Shown one piece after another: positions 1 through 8,081 of a stretch of 64,000 nucleotides of DNA (positions are counted from its first letter, which is position 1; each line of letters begins with the position of its first letter). The notes beneath the pieces are model-generated. The model saw only the letters and a program-made list of their open reading frames with translations, did not search any database and was not told the origin of the DNA. This DNA comes from Njordibacter sp937773555 (lineage in GTDB: Bacteria > Pseudomonadota > Gammaproteobacteria > Pseudomonadales > Balneatricaceae), in contig NZ_CP159830.1 of the NCBI RefSeq assembly GCF_047730085.1, positions 682,001 to 746,000 on the forward strand. The letters run 5' to 3'. Both the position numbers and the translations under genes were made by a program.

Positions 1-764
1 CCGGTTATGGCAAAGAGCCTATTCCTACGCTAGAGGCATTGGCAACAAAGCATGGCTTTAACCTGACCTTGATCCCAGTAGATCATCCTGGCCAAGAGCA
101 AAAGTCTCAGTGGTTGCAAATTCGTCGTGAACGCCCAGACAATATAATCCTTTATGGTTGGGGTGTAATGAATCAAGTGGCTTTGAAAGAAGCCGCTAAT
201 ATTCGTTACCCAATGGATCAAATGTTTGGCATTTGGTGGTCTGGTACTGAAAACGATGCCCTTGAAGGTATGGGTTCACATGGCTACAAAGCAGCTACTT
301 TTCACAACGTAGGTAGTGATTATCCAGTCTATAAGGATATCCAAAAGTTTGTAGTTGATGCAGGTTTAACTGCAGGTGATGGTTCTAACGTGGGTACTGT
401 GCTGTATAACCGTGGTATGTATTCTGCCATGTTAGCAGCAGCTGGAGCTGCCAACGCACAAGAGATTCACGGTGTTAAAGACATTACTTCTGGCATGATG
501 CGCGACGGTCTAGAAGCATTGAACGTAACCAATGAATTTATGGCTGCTGCTGGTATGCCTAAGTTTGGCCCAGAGTTTAGTGTTAGCTGTTCTAACCATG
601 GTGGCCCGGGTAATGTTGGCATTCAGCAGTGGGATGGCAACTCTCGCGAATGGAAGCTAGTGGGTGATTTTGAAGCGCCAGATATGGAAGTGATTAGTGC
701 GCTTATTAAAGCTGACTCTGAAGCTTATGCTGCAGAAAACAACATCACTCCACGTGACTGTTAA
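1..764 (+). CDS. ABC transporter substrate-binding protein, C-terminal part
   Basis: The gene runs in from the left edge, so only about the last 254 codons are present, read from base 3. The sequence fits the periplasmic-binding fold of branched-chain amino acid or amide importers (Peripla_BP_6 class): alternating beta/alpha pattern, a conserved YGWG turn near the visible start and a WWSG segment in the hinge region. The protein would act in the periplasm and deliver ligand to a LivHM-type permease. A LivF-like ATPase and a PaaK-like acyl-CoA ligase follow on the same strand, which suggests uptake and CoA activation of an organic acid or aromatic compound. The substrate is inferred, not shown. 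A strong hairpin follows the stop codon. Confidence 0.8.
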   Translation, partial: GYGKEPIPTLEALATKHGFNLTLIPVDHPGQEQKSQWLQIRRERPDNIILYGWGVMNQVALKEAANIRYPMDQMFGIWWSGTENDALEGMGSHGYKAATFHNVGSDYPVYKDIQKFVVDAGLTAGDGSNVGTVLYNRGMYSAMLAAAGAANAQEIHGVKDITSGMMRDGLEALNVTNEFMAAAGMPKFGPEFSVSCSNHGGPGNVGIQQWDGNSREWKLVGDFEAPDMEVISALIKADSEAYAAENNITPRDC

Positions 765-790
765 AAGTTAAGTTAACGCTTTAACTTAGT

Positions 791-826
791 GAGGCACCCA
801 AATATGTGGGTGCCTCTACTTTTACG
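791..826 (+). terminator. Hairpin after the binding-protein gene
   Basis: A perfect 10-bp inverted repeat, GAGGCACCCA (791-800) and TGGGTGCCTC (807-816), encloses a 6-nt loop and is followed by a T-rich stretch. It lies between the binding-protein gene and the ATPase gene. It could be a leaky terminator or an mRNA-stabilising stem that keeps the binding-protein transcript in excess, as is common in ABC operons. Confidence 0.7.
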
Positions 827-868
827 TTTTACTAAAATAGATTGTTTTGCTGGTGATAGGATAAAATC

Positions 869-1684
869 ATGACCACAGAAAAAGCACCGATACTGGCCAT
901 AAATAATATCGAGGTCATTTATGATCATGTGATATTGGTATTAAAAGGCGTATCTTTAGAAGTGCATGAAAAAGGCATTGTGGCCTTACTCGGCGCTAAT
1001 GGCGCCGGTAAATCTACCACCATTAAAGCGATCTCTAATTTGTTGGGCTCCGAGCGCGGAGTAGTCACTAAAGGCACCATCGAATTTGAAGGTAAAAATA
1101 TAAACACCAGTAATCCAGCTGAGCTGGTAAAAATGGGTGTAGTGCAGGTGATGGAAGGCCGGCACTGTTTTGAGCATTTAACCATTGAAGAGAACCTATT
1201 AGTCGGTGCTTATGCCCGCACAGATGGCCGTCGGGCCATACAAGATAGCCTAGAAATGGTTTATAACTATTTTCCGCGCTTGAGGGAAAGGCGTAAAAGC
1301 CAAGCAGGATACACATCGGGTGGCGAACAACAAATGTGTGCAATCGGTCGTGCCTTAATGGCCAACCCGCACATGATTTTGTTAGATGAACCGTCTATGG
1401 GATTAGCCCCGCAGCTGGTGGAAGAGATTTTTGAAATTGTTAAAAAGCTCAATGAAGAGCAAGGCGTAACTTTCTTACTCGCAGAACAAAACACTGCTGT
1501 TGCCTTGCGTTACGCTACCTATGGTTACATTATGGAAAATGGCCGAGTAGTAATGGATGGCAAAGCCAGCGACCTACGTGAAAATGAAGACGTTAAAGAA
1601 TTCTACCTAGGTGTTAGTGATGGGGAAAAGAAAAGCTTCCGTGATGTGAAGCAGTATCGACGCCGTAAGCGTTGGTTGGCTTAA
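869..1684 (+). CDS. Branched-chain amino acid-type ABC transporter ATPase (LivF-like)
   Basis: Cytoplasmic ATPase subunit that powers uptake. Visible motifs are Walker A GANGAGKST (about residues 42-50), an ABC signature TSGGEQQ in place of the usual LSGGEQQ, Walker B MILLDEPS and the switch His region LLAEQN. At 271 residues it is about 30 residues longer than typical LivF, with a basic tail ending in a run of Arg and Lys. The ATG has an AGGATA-type ribosome site. It lies between the binding-protein gene and a PaaK-like ligase gene, so all three probably serve one uptake and activation route. The LivF family assignment is firm; the transported substrate is unknown. Confidence 0.88.
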   Translation: MTTEKAPILAINNIEVIYDHVILVLKGVSLEVHEKGIVALLGANGAGKSTTIKAISNLLGSERGVVTKGTIEFEGKNINTSNPAELVKMGVVQVMEGRHCFEHLTIEENLLVGAYARTDGRRAIQDSLEMVYNYFPRLRERRKSQAGYTSGGEQQMCAIGRALMANPHMILLDEPSMGLAPQLVEEIFEIVKKLNEEQGVTFLLAEQNTAVALRYATYGYIMENGRVVMDGKASDLRENEDVKEFYLGVSDGEKKSFRDVKQYRRRKRWLA

Positions 1685-1859
1685 TTACTGTGCTAGCAAC
1701 GTAATCCATCCCCGTCCCACCAAAACCACATCGCCTAGGGATTGCTGCAACCCTTTGGCCATGCCTATGGTGCTTATTCAATGGCGCCATTTAACCACAC
1801 ACACCAAACAAACTTTAGGTTTATCAACATAAAGTACGCCACATGATAAAGGACACACC

Positions 1860-3092
1860 ATGACTGATTTTTATGACAACCTAGAAACCCGTGAGCCTGA
1901 TCAACGTCAAGCTGAACAAATAAAAGCCATAGCGCACCAAGTTGCTCATGCTCAAGCCACATGCCCTGCCTGGGCAAATATTCTGAAAGCAGTCAGCGCT
2001 GCCGATATTACTTCTGCCCAAGCGCTTGCTGCTTTGCCTGTTACTCGTAAATCAAGCCTGATTGAATTACAAAAAAACACCATGCCCTTTGGCGGTTTTG
2101 TTAGTTCTGAGGCGGCGCCACTGGCGTATATTTTTACATCCCCAGGGCCGATCAATGAACCAGGCTTTGATGTGCCAGATCACTGGCACTTTGCTAGAGC
2201 ACTATATGCGGGTGGTTTGCGCAAAGGCGACTTGGTGCACAATACCTTTTCCTATCACTTTACCCCAGCAGGGGTGATGTTTGATAGCGCATTAAAGGCT
2301 TTAGGCTGCCCGGTAATAGCTGCAGGCACTGGTAATAGTGACATGCAGGCTCAAAGCATTGCAGCCTTAAAGCCTAAAGCCTATGTAGGCACCCCCTCAT
2401 TTTTGAAAATAGTGCTAGAAAAGGCTGATACCTTAGCACTAGACATTAGCTCCTTAACCCATGCAGTGGTGGGTGGGGAGCCATTTTTTCCAGCCCAACA
2501 AGCCTTCTTTAAAGCCCGTGGGCTAAACGTATTGCAAGGTTATGCTACGGCGGACTTAGGCAGTATTGCTTATGAAACACCAGCCCAAGAAGGCATGGTT
2601 ATTGATGAAGATGTGTATGTAGAAATTGTACGGCCAGGCACAGGAGACCTTGTAGCAGATGGTGAAGTGGGTGAGGTGGTAGTGACTAACTTCAACCCAC
2701 ACTACCCACTTATCCGTTTTGCTACGGGAGATATGTCTGCCATTATGGCAGGTCAAAGCCCCTGTGGGCGCACCAACAAACGCATTAAAGGCTGGATGGG
2801 GCGTGCTGATCAAGCCACCAAGGTGAGAGGTATGTTTGTTCGGCCAGAACAAGTGGCAGACTTAGTGGCCAAAAATGAATCTTTGGTCAAGGCTCGCCTG
2901 CGTGTGACTCAGGTGAATGGTCAAGACAGCATGCAAGTATTGTGTGAGGCCACAGTAATTTCCCCTGAACTTACGGCGGCAATAAGTGATAGCGCACGCA
3001 GTGTGTTGCATCTGCGCGCAGAGGTAGTGTTGCAAGAAGTGGGAAGCCTGCCTAACGATGGTATTGTTATTCATGACCAACGCGAGCATTAG
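1860..3092 (+). CDS. Phenylacetate-CoA ligase-like AMP-forming enzyme
   Basis: A 410-residue member of the PaaK branch of adenylate-forming enzymes, which activate a carboxylic acid with ATP and attach CoA. The central adenylation region includes GYATADLGSIAYE (about residues 227-239) and VVTNFNPHYPLIRFATGD (about 273-290), and the C-terminal domain begins near GWMGRADQATKVRGMFV. At the position of the usual Ser/Thr/Gly-rich phosphate loop the protein reads FTSPGPINEPG (about 92-102), so the canonical loop is absent. That variant occurs in PaaK-like proteins linked to ABC importers. The start has an AAAGGA site. It is last in the importer operon. Substrate unknown. Confidence 0.78.
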   Translation: MTDFYDNLETREPDQRQAEQIKAIAHQVAHAQATCPAWANILKAVSAADITSAQALAALPVTRKSSLIELQKNTMPFGGFVSSEAAPLAYIFTSPGPINEPGFDVPDHWHFARALYAGGLRKGDLVHNTFSYHFTPAGVMFDSALKALGCPVIAAGTGNSDMQAQSIAALKPKAYVGTPSFLKIVLEKADTLALDISSLTHAVVGGEPFFPAQQAFFKARGLNVLQGYATADLGSIAYETPAQEGMVIDEDVYVEIVRPGTGDLVADGEVGEVVVTNFNPHYPLIRFATGDMSAIMAGQSPCGRTNKRIKGWMGRADQATKVRGMFVRPEQVADLVAKNESLVKARLRVTQVNGQDSMQVLCEATVISPELTAAISDSARSVLHLRAEVVLQEVGSLPNDGIVIHDQREH

Positions 3093-3128
3093 TGCTTTAG
3101 TTAATGAGGTTAAAGACATATTTAACAC

Positions 3129-4394
3129 TCAATCAAACGCTGAATAAATAAACAAAGCAACACAGTTTATGGCATACAGTGCAGTGATAGGTAAGGTGTT
3201 TGCGCGGGCGATTTGGCTACCATTAATGTGATAATTACCCTGCATAACCAATAAGGTACCTGAAACTGGGTTGATAGCACTGCCTAAGCCCCAAGCGGCT
3301 AAAAAAGTCATCGCTAACAGATTTGGGTTAGGCTCTAGCGTTAGCAGTAATGGTGCAGTCACTGCCATAATCATGATGACATGCACGCCTAAACGAGCTG
3401 CCACCAAGCAACAACCTAACGTTAAACACGCTTCTAAAGGGCCGTAATGGGTAAAAGGTAGCCACGGCGGCATTACCTTAAACAACGCGCTTAACCCAAT
3501 AGCAAACACCCCTGCAGCTAAAAATAACGTAATCTCGTTATGCATGTTGGGCAAGCGGTTAGTAATGTGGCAATGAAGTTGGTTTGTACGTCCTTCGTAT
3601 AGCAACACTATAATGACCAACAAGGGTGCGCAAATAGCAATAATTTGGGTAATGGCAATAGTTGGCCACACCTCGTGGGCAATAATCACTGTAACTGCTA
3701 AAAGCGCAGGAAGAACTAAATTCCGCCCCTTTAATGGGTACCCGGTAAGCTTTGACTCAGGGGCTCGATGTAGCCAATACAGCATGGCTAAACTGATCAA
3801 ACCCATAGGCGCGCCAACACTCATTACTGCTAACATTTGCATGTTTGGTACCAGGCTTAAAGTGTAGGCCATTGCGGCAAAAAAGGGTGACCAAAGAGCG
3901 CACATTGCAAAATTAATGGTCAGCATGCTGGCTGCGCGAGTATCTATCTTTCGGCTCTCGTTGAGCTTTTCTGCAATAATTAATAACGCCGATACGTTAA
4001 TAATTGCACTAAAAAAATGCCCCGAAGCTAACGTGCTTATGAGCCCTTTTTTACCTACCGGCAGGACTCTTTTTTTACTTCGCTTAGAAGGCGTGGCAAT
4101 AAGGCTTAAAAAGCTCACTGCAGCCAGCATTGCCAGCAGTTGAGTATTGCTATTAATAAGCGGGTAAAGCGGCACAGCGGCGCCCTCAAGCAGGCTGAAG
4201 CCAAGGCTGGCTAGCCCAACACCGATTAGCGCCATTGATTGAATCAAAGAGCGGTGTGCAAGTAACCGAAAAGATGAGATTGCAAAGCCCCACAAAAGTA
4301 TGCCAGCAATGGGATAAAGCATTGGAAAGGGCAGTGCTAGCGCACTTAAGAGCGCGCCTATTGCTAGGCTGTAACCTCGAATTTGGTGAATCAA
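3129..4394 (-). CDS. Polytopic membrane protein, ion-transporter-type permease
   Basis: A 421-residue, very hydrophobic protein with about ten to twelve predicted membrane helices. Two similar halves are suggested: GHFFSAIINVSALLI in the first and AWGLGSAINPVSGT in the second look like the broken-helix signature regions of the ion transporter (IT/DASS/NhaD-like) superfamily. It would sit in the inner membrane and move an anion or organic acid. Its start overlaps the stop of the upstream glutathione transferase gene by four bases, so the two are probably translated together. No closer family was recognised. It converges with the PaaK-like gene. Confidence 0.55.
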   Translation of the reverse strand: MIHQIRGYSLAIGALLSALALPFPMLYPIAGILLWGFAISSFRLLAHRSLIQSMALIGVGLASLGFSLLEGAAVPLYPLINSNTQLLAMLAAVSFLSLIATPSKRSKKRVLPVGKKGLISTLASGHFFSAIINVSALLIIAEKLNESRKIDTRAASMLTINFAMCALWSPFFAAMAYTLSLVPNMQMLAVMSVGAPMGLISLAMLYWLHRAPESKLTGYPLKGRNLVLPALLAVTVIIAHEVWPTIAITQIIAICAPLLVIIVLLYEGRTNQLHCHITNRLPNMHNEITLFLAAGVFAIGLSALFKVMPPWLPFTHYGPLEACLTLGCCLVAARLGVHVIMIMAVTAPLLLTLEPNPNLLAMTFLAAWGLGSAINPVSGTLLVMQGNYHINGSQIARANTLPITALYAINCVALFIYSAFD

Positions 4395-5065
4395 AGGGAA
4401 GCTCTAGAACCATGAATTTTACTGAGAGTCACCTGCTCCCGCTTTATTAAGGCTTGCCATATAGGTTGGGCTAGCATACGTTCAAAGTAGGCTGACAGGG
4501 TAGGCCAACGTTGATGATCTGGGCGTTCACCACCGTGCATAAAACTAATCATCTGACTGGTAATGGCGATGTCTGCTAAAGAAAAGCAGTTATCGACAAA
4601 ATAGTCCTGAGTTCCTAGTTGGCTAGCAAGGTAGTCTAGTAATGGAGGGATCTGTTGTGTTATCACAACTTGGATGTGGTCTTCATTGGGTGGTTTACCA
4701 GAAGGTCGTATAATGCGTTGTTGAAATACTGCAAAAGCGAGTAATGGTGCTAGTTCGTAATCAGCAAATTTTTCTAACCAGCGCACTTGTGCCCGTGACT
4801 TGGCATCGGTGGGGATAAGCGGTGTTAAGGCCTCATGATTTAAGGTTTCAATAAGGTAATTGCAAATGATGCTTGAATCAGCCTGGTGCCAATCATTTTC
4901 TTGAAGCACAGGAATCTTTTTCAAGGGGCTAATGTTAACGAAATTATCTGGCATAAATCCGGGCGCCACTATTTTGAGAGCATATTTAGTTTTAGAGAGG
5001 CTTAAAAGATACATCACTTTGCGAACAAAAGGCGAAAGAGGTGCGCCATGAAGGGTAAAGGCCAT
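4391..5065 (-). CDS. Glutathione S-transferase family protein
   Basis: A 224-residue cytosolic GST with an N-terminal thioredoxin-like domain. It starts with HGAPLSPFVRKVMYLLSL, where the Ser is a likely glutathione-activating residue, and contains the cis-Pro segment KKIPVLQ and the ESS-like ADSSIICNYLIE. The C-terminal helical domain includes FSLADIAITSQM, the N-capping box region of GSTs. The reaction is probably conjugation of glutathione to an electrophile, or a reductase or isomerase variant. The last codon overlaps the start of a permease gene, suggesting a two-gene operon. Substrate unknown. Confidence 0.85.
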   Translation of the reverse strand: MAFTLHGAPLSPFVRKVMYLLSLSKTKYALKIVAPGFMPDNFVNISPLKKIPVLQENDWHQADSSIICNYLIETLNHEALTPLIPTDAKSRAQVRWLEKFADYELAPLLAFAVFQQRIIRPSGKPPNEDHIQVVITQQIPPLLDYLASQLGTQDYFVDNCFSLADIAITSQMISFMHGGERPDHQRWPTLSAYFERMLAQPIWQALIKREQVTLSKIHGSRASL

Positions 5066-5201
5066 GTTAGTAATCCAAAAAAATTAGTGGGTCTATTGTC
5101 GCTGAGGGTTGGCGCAAACTCAAATAATTTAGTAATTTAAAGGGCTGGTGCAATAAATAACTAAGTGGTTGAAATAAACCCAATATTTTTCACATTAGTG
5201 C

Positions 5202-5230
5202 TTGACAGAAAACGGCTCAATCACTAATAT
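5202..5230 (+). promoter_or_regulatory. Sigma70 promoter for tRNA-Glu copy 1
   Basis: TTGACA (5202-5207) and TAATAT (5225-5230) are separated by 17 bases. The GC-rich start region GCGC follows, typical of stable-RNA promoters under stringent control. It lies about 50 bases upstream of the first tRNA-Glu. Confidence 0.85.
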
Positions 5231-5278
5231 GCGCACTCCAGTTTGGTACAGCTAAGAAGCAGTATCAACCGCGAATGT

Positions 5279-5354
5279 GTCCCGTTCGTCTAGTGGTCTA
5301 GGACACTGCCCTTTCACGGCGGTAACAGGGGTTCGAACCCCCTACGGGATACCA
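5279..5354 (+). tRNA. tRNA-Glu (TTC), copy 1
   Basis: A 76-base cloverleaf with acceptor stem GTCCCGT/ACGGGAT, TTC anticodon in the loop CCTTTCACG, TTCGAAC T-loop and encoded CCA. The discriminator base is A; copy 2 has G, the usual base for bacterial tRNA-Glu. It also differs from copy 2 in the D-loop and at two variable-region bases. Confidence 0.95.
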
Positions 5355-5465
5355 CTATTTTTTTGGAATGCGGTTAGTAGCAAGTCGTTCAACTGAAATG
5401 GCTGGCGCAAAACTGCAAGCCTAAATAGTAAAGGCTAATCACACGCCTTCAACAAGTGATATGTA

Positions 5466-5541
<76 letters not shown>

Positions 5542-5758
5542 TTTTTTCTAAAAATAACACGCCTATTATGTGGCTTATTGCTAAAACAGCAGAGCCACCT
5601 AGCTGTATTCGGTGTTATCTGCAAAAAAAACGATTTAACGTATTGATTCTAAAACCCTTATGCCTGCTAGTAGTCAGCTTTTTATAGGCAATATTTCAGC
5701 ATTGGCTGTGCAATAATTATAAAATACTAAAGATTACCCCGCATATCTCAATTTTCAG

Positions 5759-5787
5759 TTGACATAATCCAGCAAAATCAATAATAT
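5759..5787 (+). promoter_or_regulatory. Sigma70 promoter for tRNA-Glu copy 2
   Basis: TTGACA (5759-5764) and TAATAT (5782-5787) with 17-base spacing, followed by GCGC. The boxes and discriminator match the promoter at 5202, so promoter and tRNA pair were duplicated together. Confidence 0.85.
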
Positions 5788-5814
5788 GCGCTCCACTCTT
5801 TACAGAGCTATAGC

Positions 5815-5890
5815 GTCCCGTTCGTCTAGTGGCCTAGGACACTGCCCTTTCACGGCGGCGACAGGGGTTCGAACCCCCTACGGGATGCCA
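5815..5890 (+). tRNA. tRNA-Glu (TTC), copy 2
   Basis: A 76-base cloverleaf with TTC anticodon, acceptor GTCCCGT/ACGGGAT, discriminator G and encoded CCA. It is near-identical to the copy at 5279. Confidence 0.96.
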
Positions 5891-5967
5891 ACAAAGTACT
5901 TTGTAAAATGAGCGTTTAGGCTCATAATAGTGACGGTTTATTGCTTGCCTTAAAACAGTGATGTGTA

Positions 5968-6043
<76 letters not shown>

Positions 6044-6048
6044 AATTT

Positions 6049-6122
6049 GGCCGAATGGCAGAGTGGTTATGCACCGGATTGCAAATCCGCTAACCCCGGT
6101 TCGATTCCGGGTTCGGCCTCCA
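6049..6122 (+). tRNA. tRNA-Cys (GCA)
   Basis: A 74-base cloverleaf with acceptor GGCCGAA/TTCGGCC, anticodon GCA in ATTGCAAAT, T-loop TTCGATT, discriminator T and encoded CCA. Its 3' end is the insertion point of the island that follows; a near-copy of the last bases is at 12680-12698. Confidence 0.96.
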
Positions 6123-6127
6123 CATTC
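6108..6127 (+). repeat. attL-like site at tRNA-Cys 3' end
   Basis: The segment from CGGGTTCGG to CACATTC (6108-6127) is repeated at 12680-12698 with one G missing. It covers the T-stem end, acceptor and CCA of tRNA-Cys, the usual crossover region of tRNA-targeting tyrosine integrases. Confidence 0.7.
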
Positions 6128-6157
6128 ATGCGGGTTGTGGCGATAGTAACCACTATT

Positions 6158-6188
6158 CGCCTAACACCGCCTAATATTTCGCCTAATA
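6158..6188 (+). repeat. Three short direct repeats inside the left island end
   Basis: CGCCTAAYA occurs at 6158, 6168 and 6180. The regular 10- and 12-base spacing beside the att site suggests arm-type integrase binding sites. Confidence 0.45.
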
Positions 6189-6219
6189 TACAGTGGTGGT
6201 TATCCATCCAGTTCGGGCT

Positions 6220-6860
6220 TTATTTTAGAGTCGGAGTGACCTTTACCTTGCGGCTATAACTCTGAGCCTGAGCTTCGGTTTTATGACCTGACAAATCTTG
6301 CAGGTTTCCATCGTAGTCAGAAATTGATTTTGCTTTAATGTCATGGAATGTGAAATTCGCTAACGATTCACCGCTGTGATTATCTTTTGCCTTGCCTAAT
6401 GAAAATGCCAGTTTCACGCAATTGATCTCTGCGTAAACCCCAAACATCACCCTGCCTTGCTGCACAACAATAGCTAAGCTCCATAGCAGCCGCCATTAAT
6501 GGGGCGTTTTTACGGGCCTCTGCCATAACTGCCTCGTACTCCCAATCTTCGATGTAGCGATCTCTAGGCTCTTGTTTGAACTAACGAACGCCAACGCAGG
6601 GGTTAACATTCACTCTCCCATTCTCATGCGCCCAAGAGAAGACAGCACTCATAAATGAATGTTCTCTGTTAGCCTGGACTAACGCAGTCTTGTTACGGGC
6701 ATCCATGTATTTGCGTATATGGTGAGGCTTTATGCGGTGTCGATTTACTTTACCAAACACAAGGCAGACTTTCTCACCATACGCGGCATAATCTTTCTTT
6801 GTACGCGTTTGAAGGGCTTTGTAGCTTGTGCCAGCGAAATAGCCACGTACCCGTTCAGCA
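6220..6860 (-). pseudogene. Tyrosine integrase, multiply broken
   Basis: Read leftward, the phage-integrase pattern continues across frames. KDYAAYGEKVCLVFGKVNR and VFSWAHENGRVNVNP come from the core-binding domain, CCAARQGDVWGLRRDQL carries the first catalytic Arg, and FTFHDIKAKS then LSGHKTEAQAQ with a later SYSRK match the HxxR, GH and Tyr motifs. It is interrupted by a TAG at 6581-6583, a TAA near 6380 with a frame change, and a frame change near 6800 where it joins the ParC-like frame. The second catalytic Arg is Lys. It lies directly beside tRNA-Cys and must once have inserted the island. Confidence 0.85.
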
Positions 6861-7143
6861 AAAGCCCCAGTGGGTTCTTCATGCTAAGCAAGCCCTTCTG
6901 ATTAGGCATCCACTTGCCAACTTCAAGTTTCATTGTGCCTAGGCCAATCTTCTTCAGCCACTTAGCCGCCGAGTCAATGGTACGCCATGTTTTAATGGCG
7001 CCAGCTTGGGTAGTGATGACCTTCTTATCACCACTGAGGGTTAAGATCTCAGCATGTACAACAGAGCCACTAGCTATAATGCTAACCGCCTTAACCGCAC
7101 CAGCCTCAACGAGGCCTTTGAGCATCTTATTGTTCATTGTCAA
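6745..7143 (-). CDS. ParC-like partition-associated protein with integrase-derived tail
   Basis: The first 85 or so of 132 residues resemble the small ParC family partition-associated proteins of integrative islands: MNNKMLKGLVEAGAV at the start, then WRTIDSAAKWLKKIGLGTMK. The remainder (about residues 87-132) reads into the start of the broken integrase, including TKPFKRVQRK, and then continues out of frame, so the C-terminal third is probably not native. The start overlaps the end of the ribbon-helix-helix gene by 17 bases, so the two were co-translated. The role in island maintenance is inferred from relatives. Confidence 0.6.
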   Translation of the reverse strand: MTMNNKMLKGLVEAGAVKAVSIIASGSVVHAEILTLSGDKKVITTQAGAIKTWRTIDSAAKWLKKIGLGTMKLEVGKWMPNQKGLLSMKNPLGLLLNGYVAISLAQATKPFKRVQRKIMPRMVRKSALCLVK

Positions 7144-7315
7144 ACAAAGGGGTTTGTTCTAGTACAGGATACCCAGCGTCGCGACAGTATTGTCGAATCA
7201 TCATCTCTACCATATTGGCAACGCTCCTGTGTTCTTGGTTAGCGGCATAGCGAACGGCGTCCTTAACTAAAGGGTCGACTCGCAAATTAAGTGTAGTAGT
7301 TTTTTTAGCTATCAT
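7127..7315 (-). CDS. Ribbon-helix-helix family protein
   Basis: A 62-residue protein. The beta strand TTTLNLRVDP is followed by two helices (LVKDAVRYAANQE and SVANMVEMMIRQYCRD), the layout of Arc/MetJ-type DNA-binding dimers. The chosen start gives MIAKKTTTLN; an upstream ATG six codons earlier is possible. In integrative islands such proteins sit beside the integrase and ParC-like gene and probably autoregulate that operon. It is intact, unlike the integrase. Confidence 0.65.
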   Translation of the reverse strand: MIAKKTTTLNLRVDPLVKDAVRYAANQEHRSVANMVEMMIRQYCRDAGYPVLEQTPLFDNEQ

Positions 7316-7382
7316 TCGACAAGTATTATACAAATGCGTTACATTTGCAATATATGTAATTCATACAATCAAGGATCGATTA

Positions 7383-7964
7383 ATGTCAGTCCCTTCGTAT
7401 TCCATACTGTGTACCCAATGTGATTACAGATCGTCGAGTAACGCCACCAATGGCCAATATTACTACAAAGATGACGAAGGTCAGTTTAACCTTGAAAGGC
7501 AACTAGGCTGGTGCAATGGCTGTCAAAGCATTACTGCCATTGAAGATTTTAGCGATACGTCTAAGGCGGCTGGTGAGATCAGGTCTAACTTATATTCTAT
7601 TCGCCGTGATACGGGTACGGTTTTTGCGAATATCCTCAATGTGTTATTCAAATCACGCCGAGAGTGGATAGATTCGACTATTGAGACCATTAATAGTTAC
7701 GCGAAATACATTGAGCTAGCTAAAGCAAGGGCTGGCCAAGAGCGATGTTTGAAGTGCAGTAGTTATGTTGTTGTTCCCTACAAGCCTGCCAAGGAAGGGG
7801 GAGATCTAGACGTTCGTGGCTTTATGTATCATGGGGAACGCAACACTGACTTTGAGCATCCAGGTTGTGGCGGTACGTTTTATGAGAAGGCTGATAACGT
7901 CCGACTTCATGGTATGGTTGAGTCTAAGTTCTATAAGGCCGATGGGAGTTTTATAGAGTCTTAG
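7383..7964 (+). CDS. Hypothetical zinc-ribbon protein
   Basis: A 193-residue soluble protein not assigned to a named family. CxxC pairs occur near the start (LCTQC) and at GWCNGC, and again at RCLKC with a later GCGG, so two zinc-binding knuckles are likely. A central helical stretch (about residues 60-115) with no Cys separates them. It is divergent from the ribbon-helix-helix gene and alone on its strand in this part of the island. The ATG follows an AT-rich region with no clear ribosome site. A nucleic-acid or protein-binding role is possible. Confidence 0.55.
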   Translation: MSVPSYSILCTQCDYRSSSNATNGQYYYKDDEGQFNLERQLGWCNGCQSITAIEDFSDTSKAAGEIRSNLYSIRRDTGTVFANILNVLFKSRREWIDSTIETINSYAKYIELAKARAGQERCLKCSSYVVVPYKPAKEGGDLDVRGFMYHGERNTDFEHPGCGGTFYEKADNVRLHGMVESKFYKADGSFIES

Positions 7965-8081
7965 TCTGAGTAGACATCATAATAAAATATGACGAACACT
8001 ATAACATTTAGTGAAAGTGAGGTTTTAGTAGAGTGTTATCTAGACTGGCTAATTAATGATAGTGAAATTAGTCACGTAATA

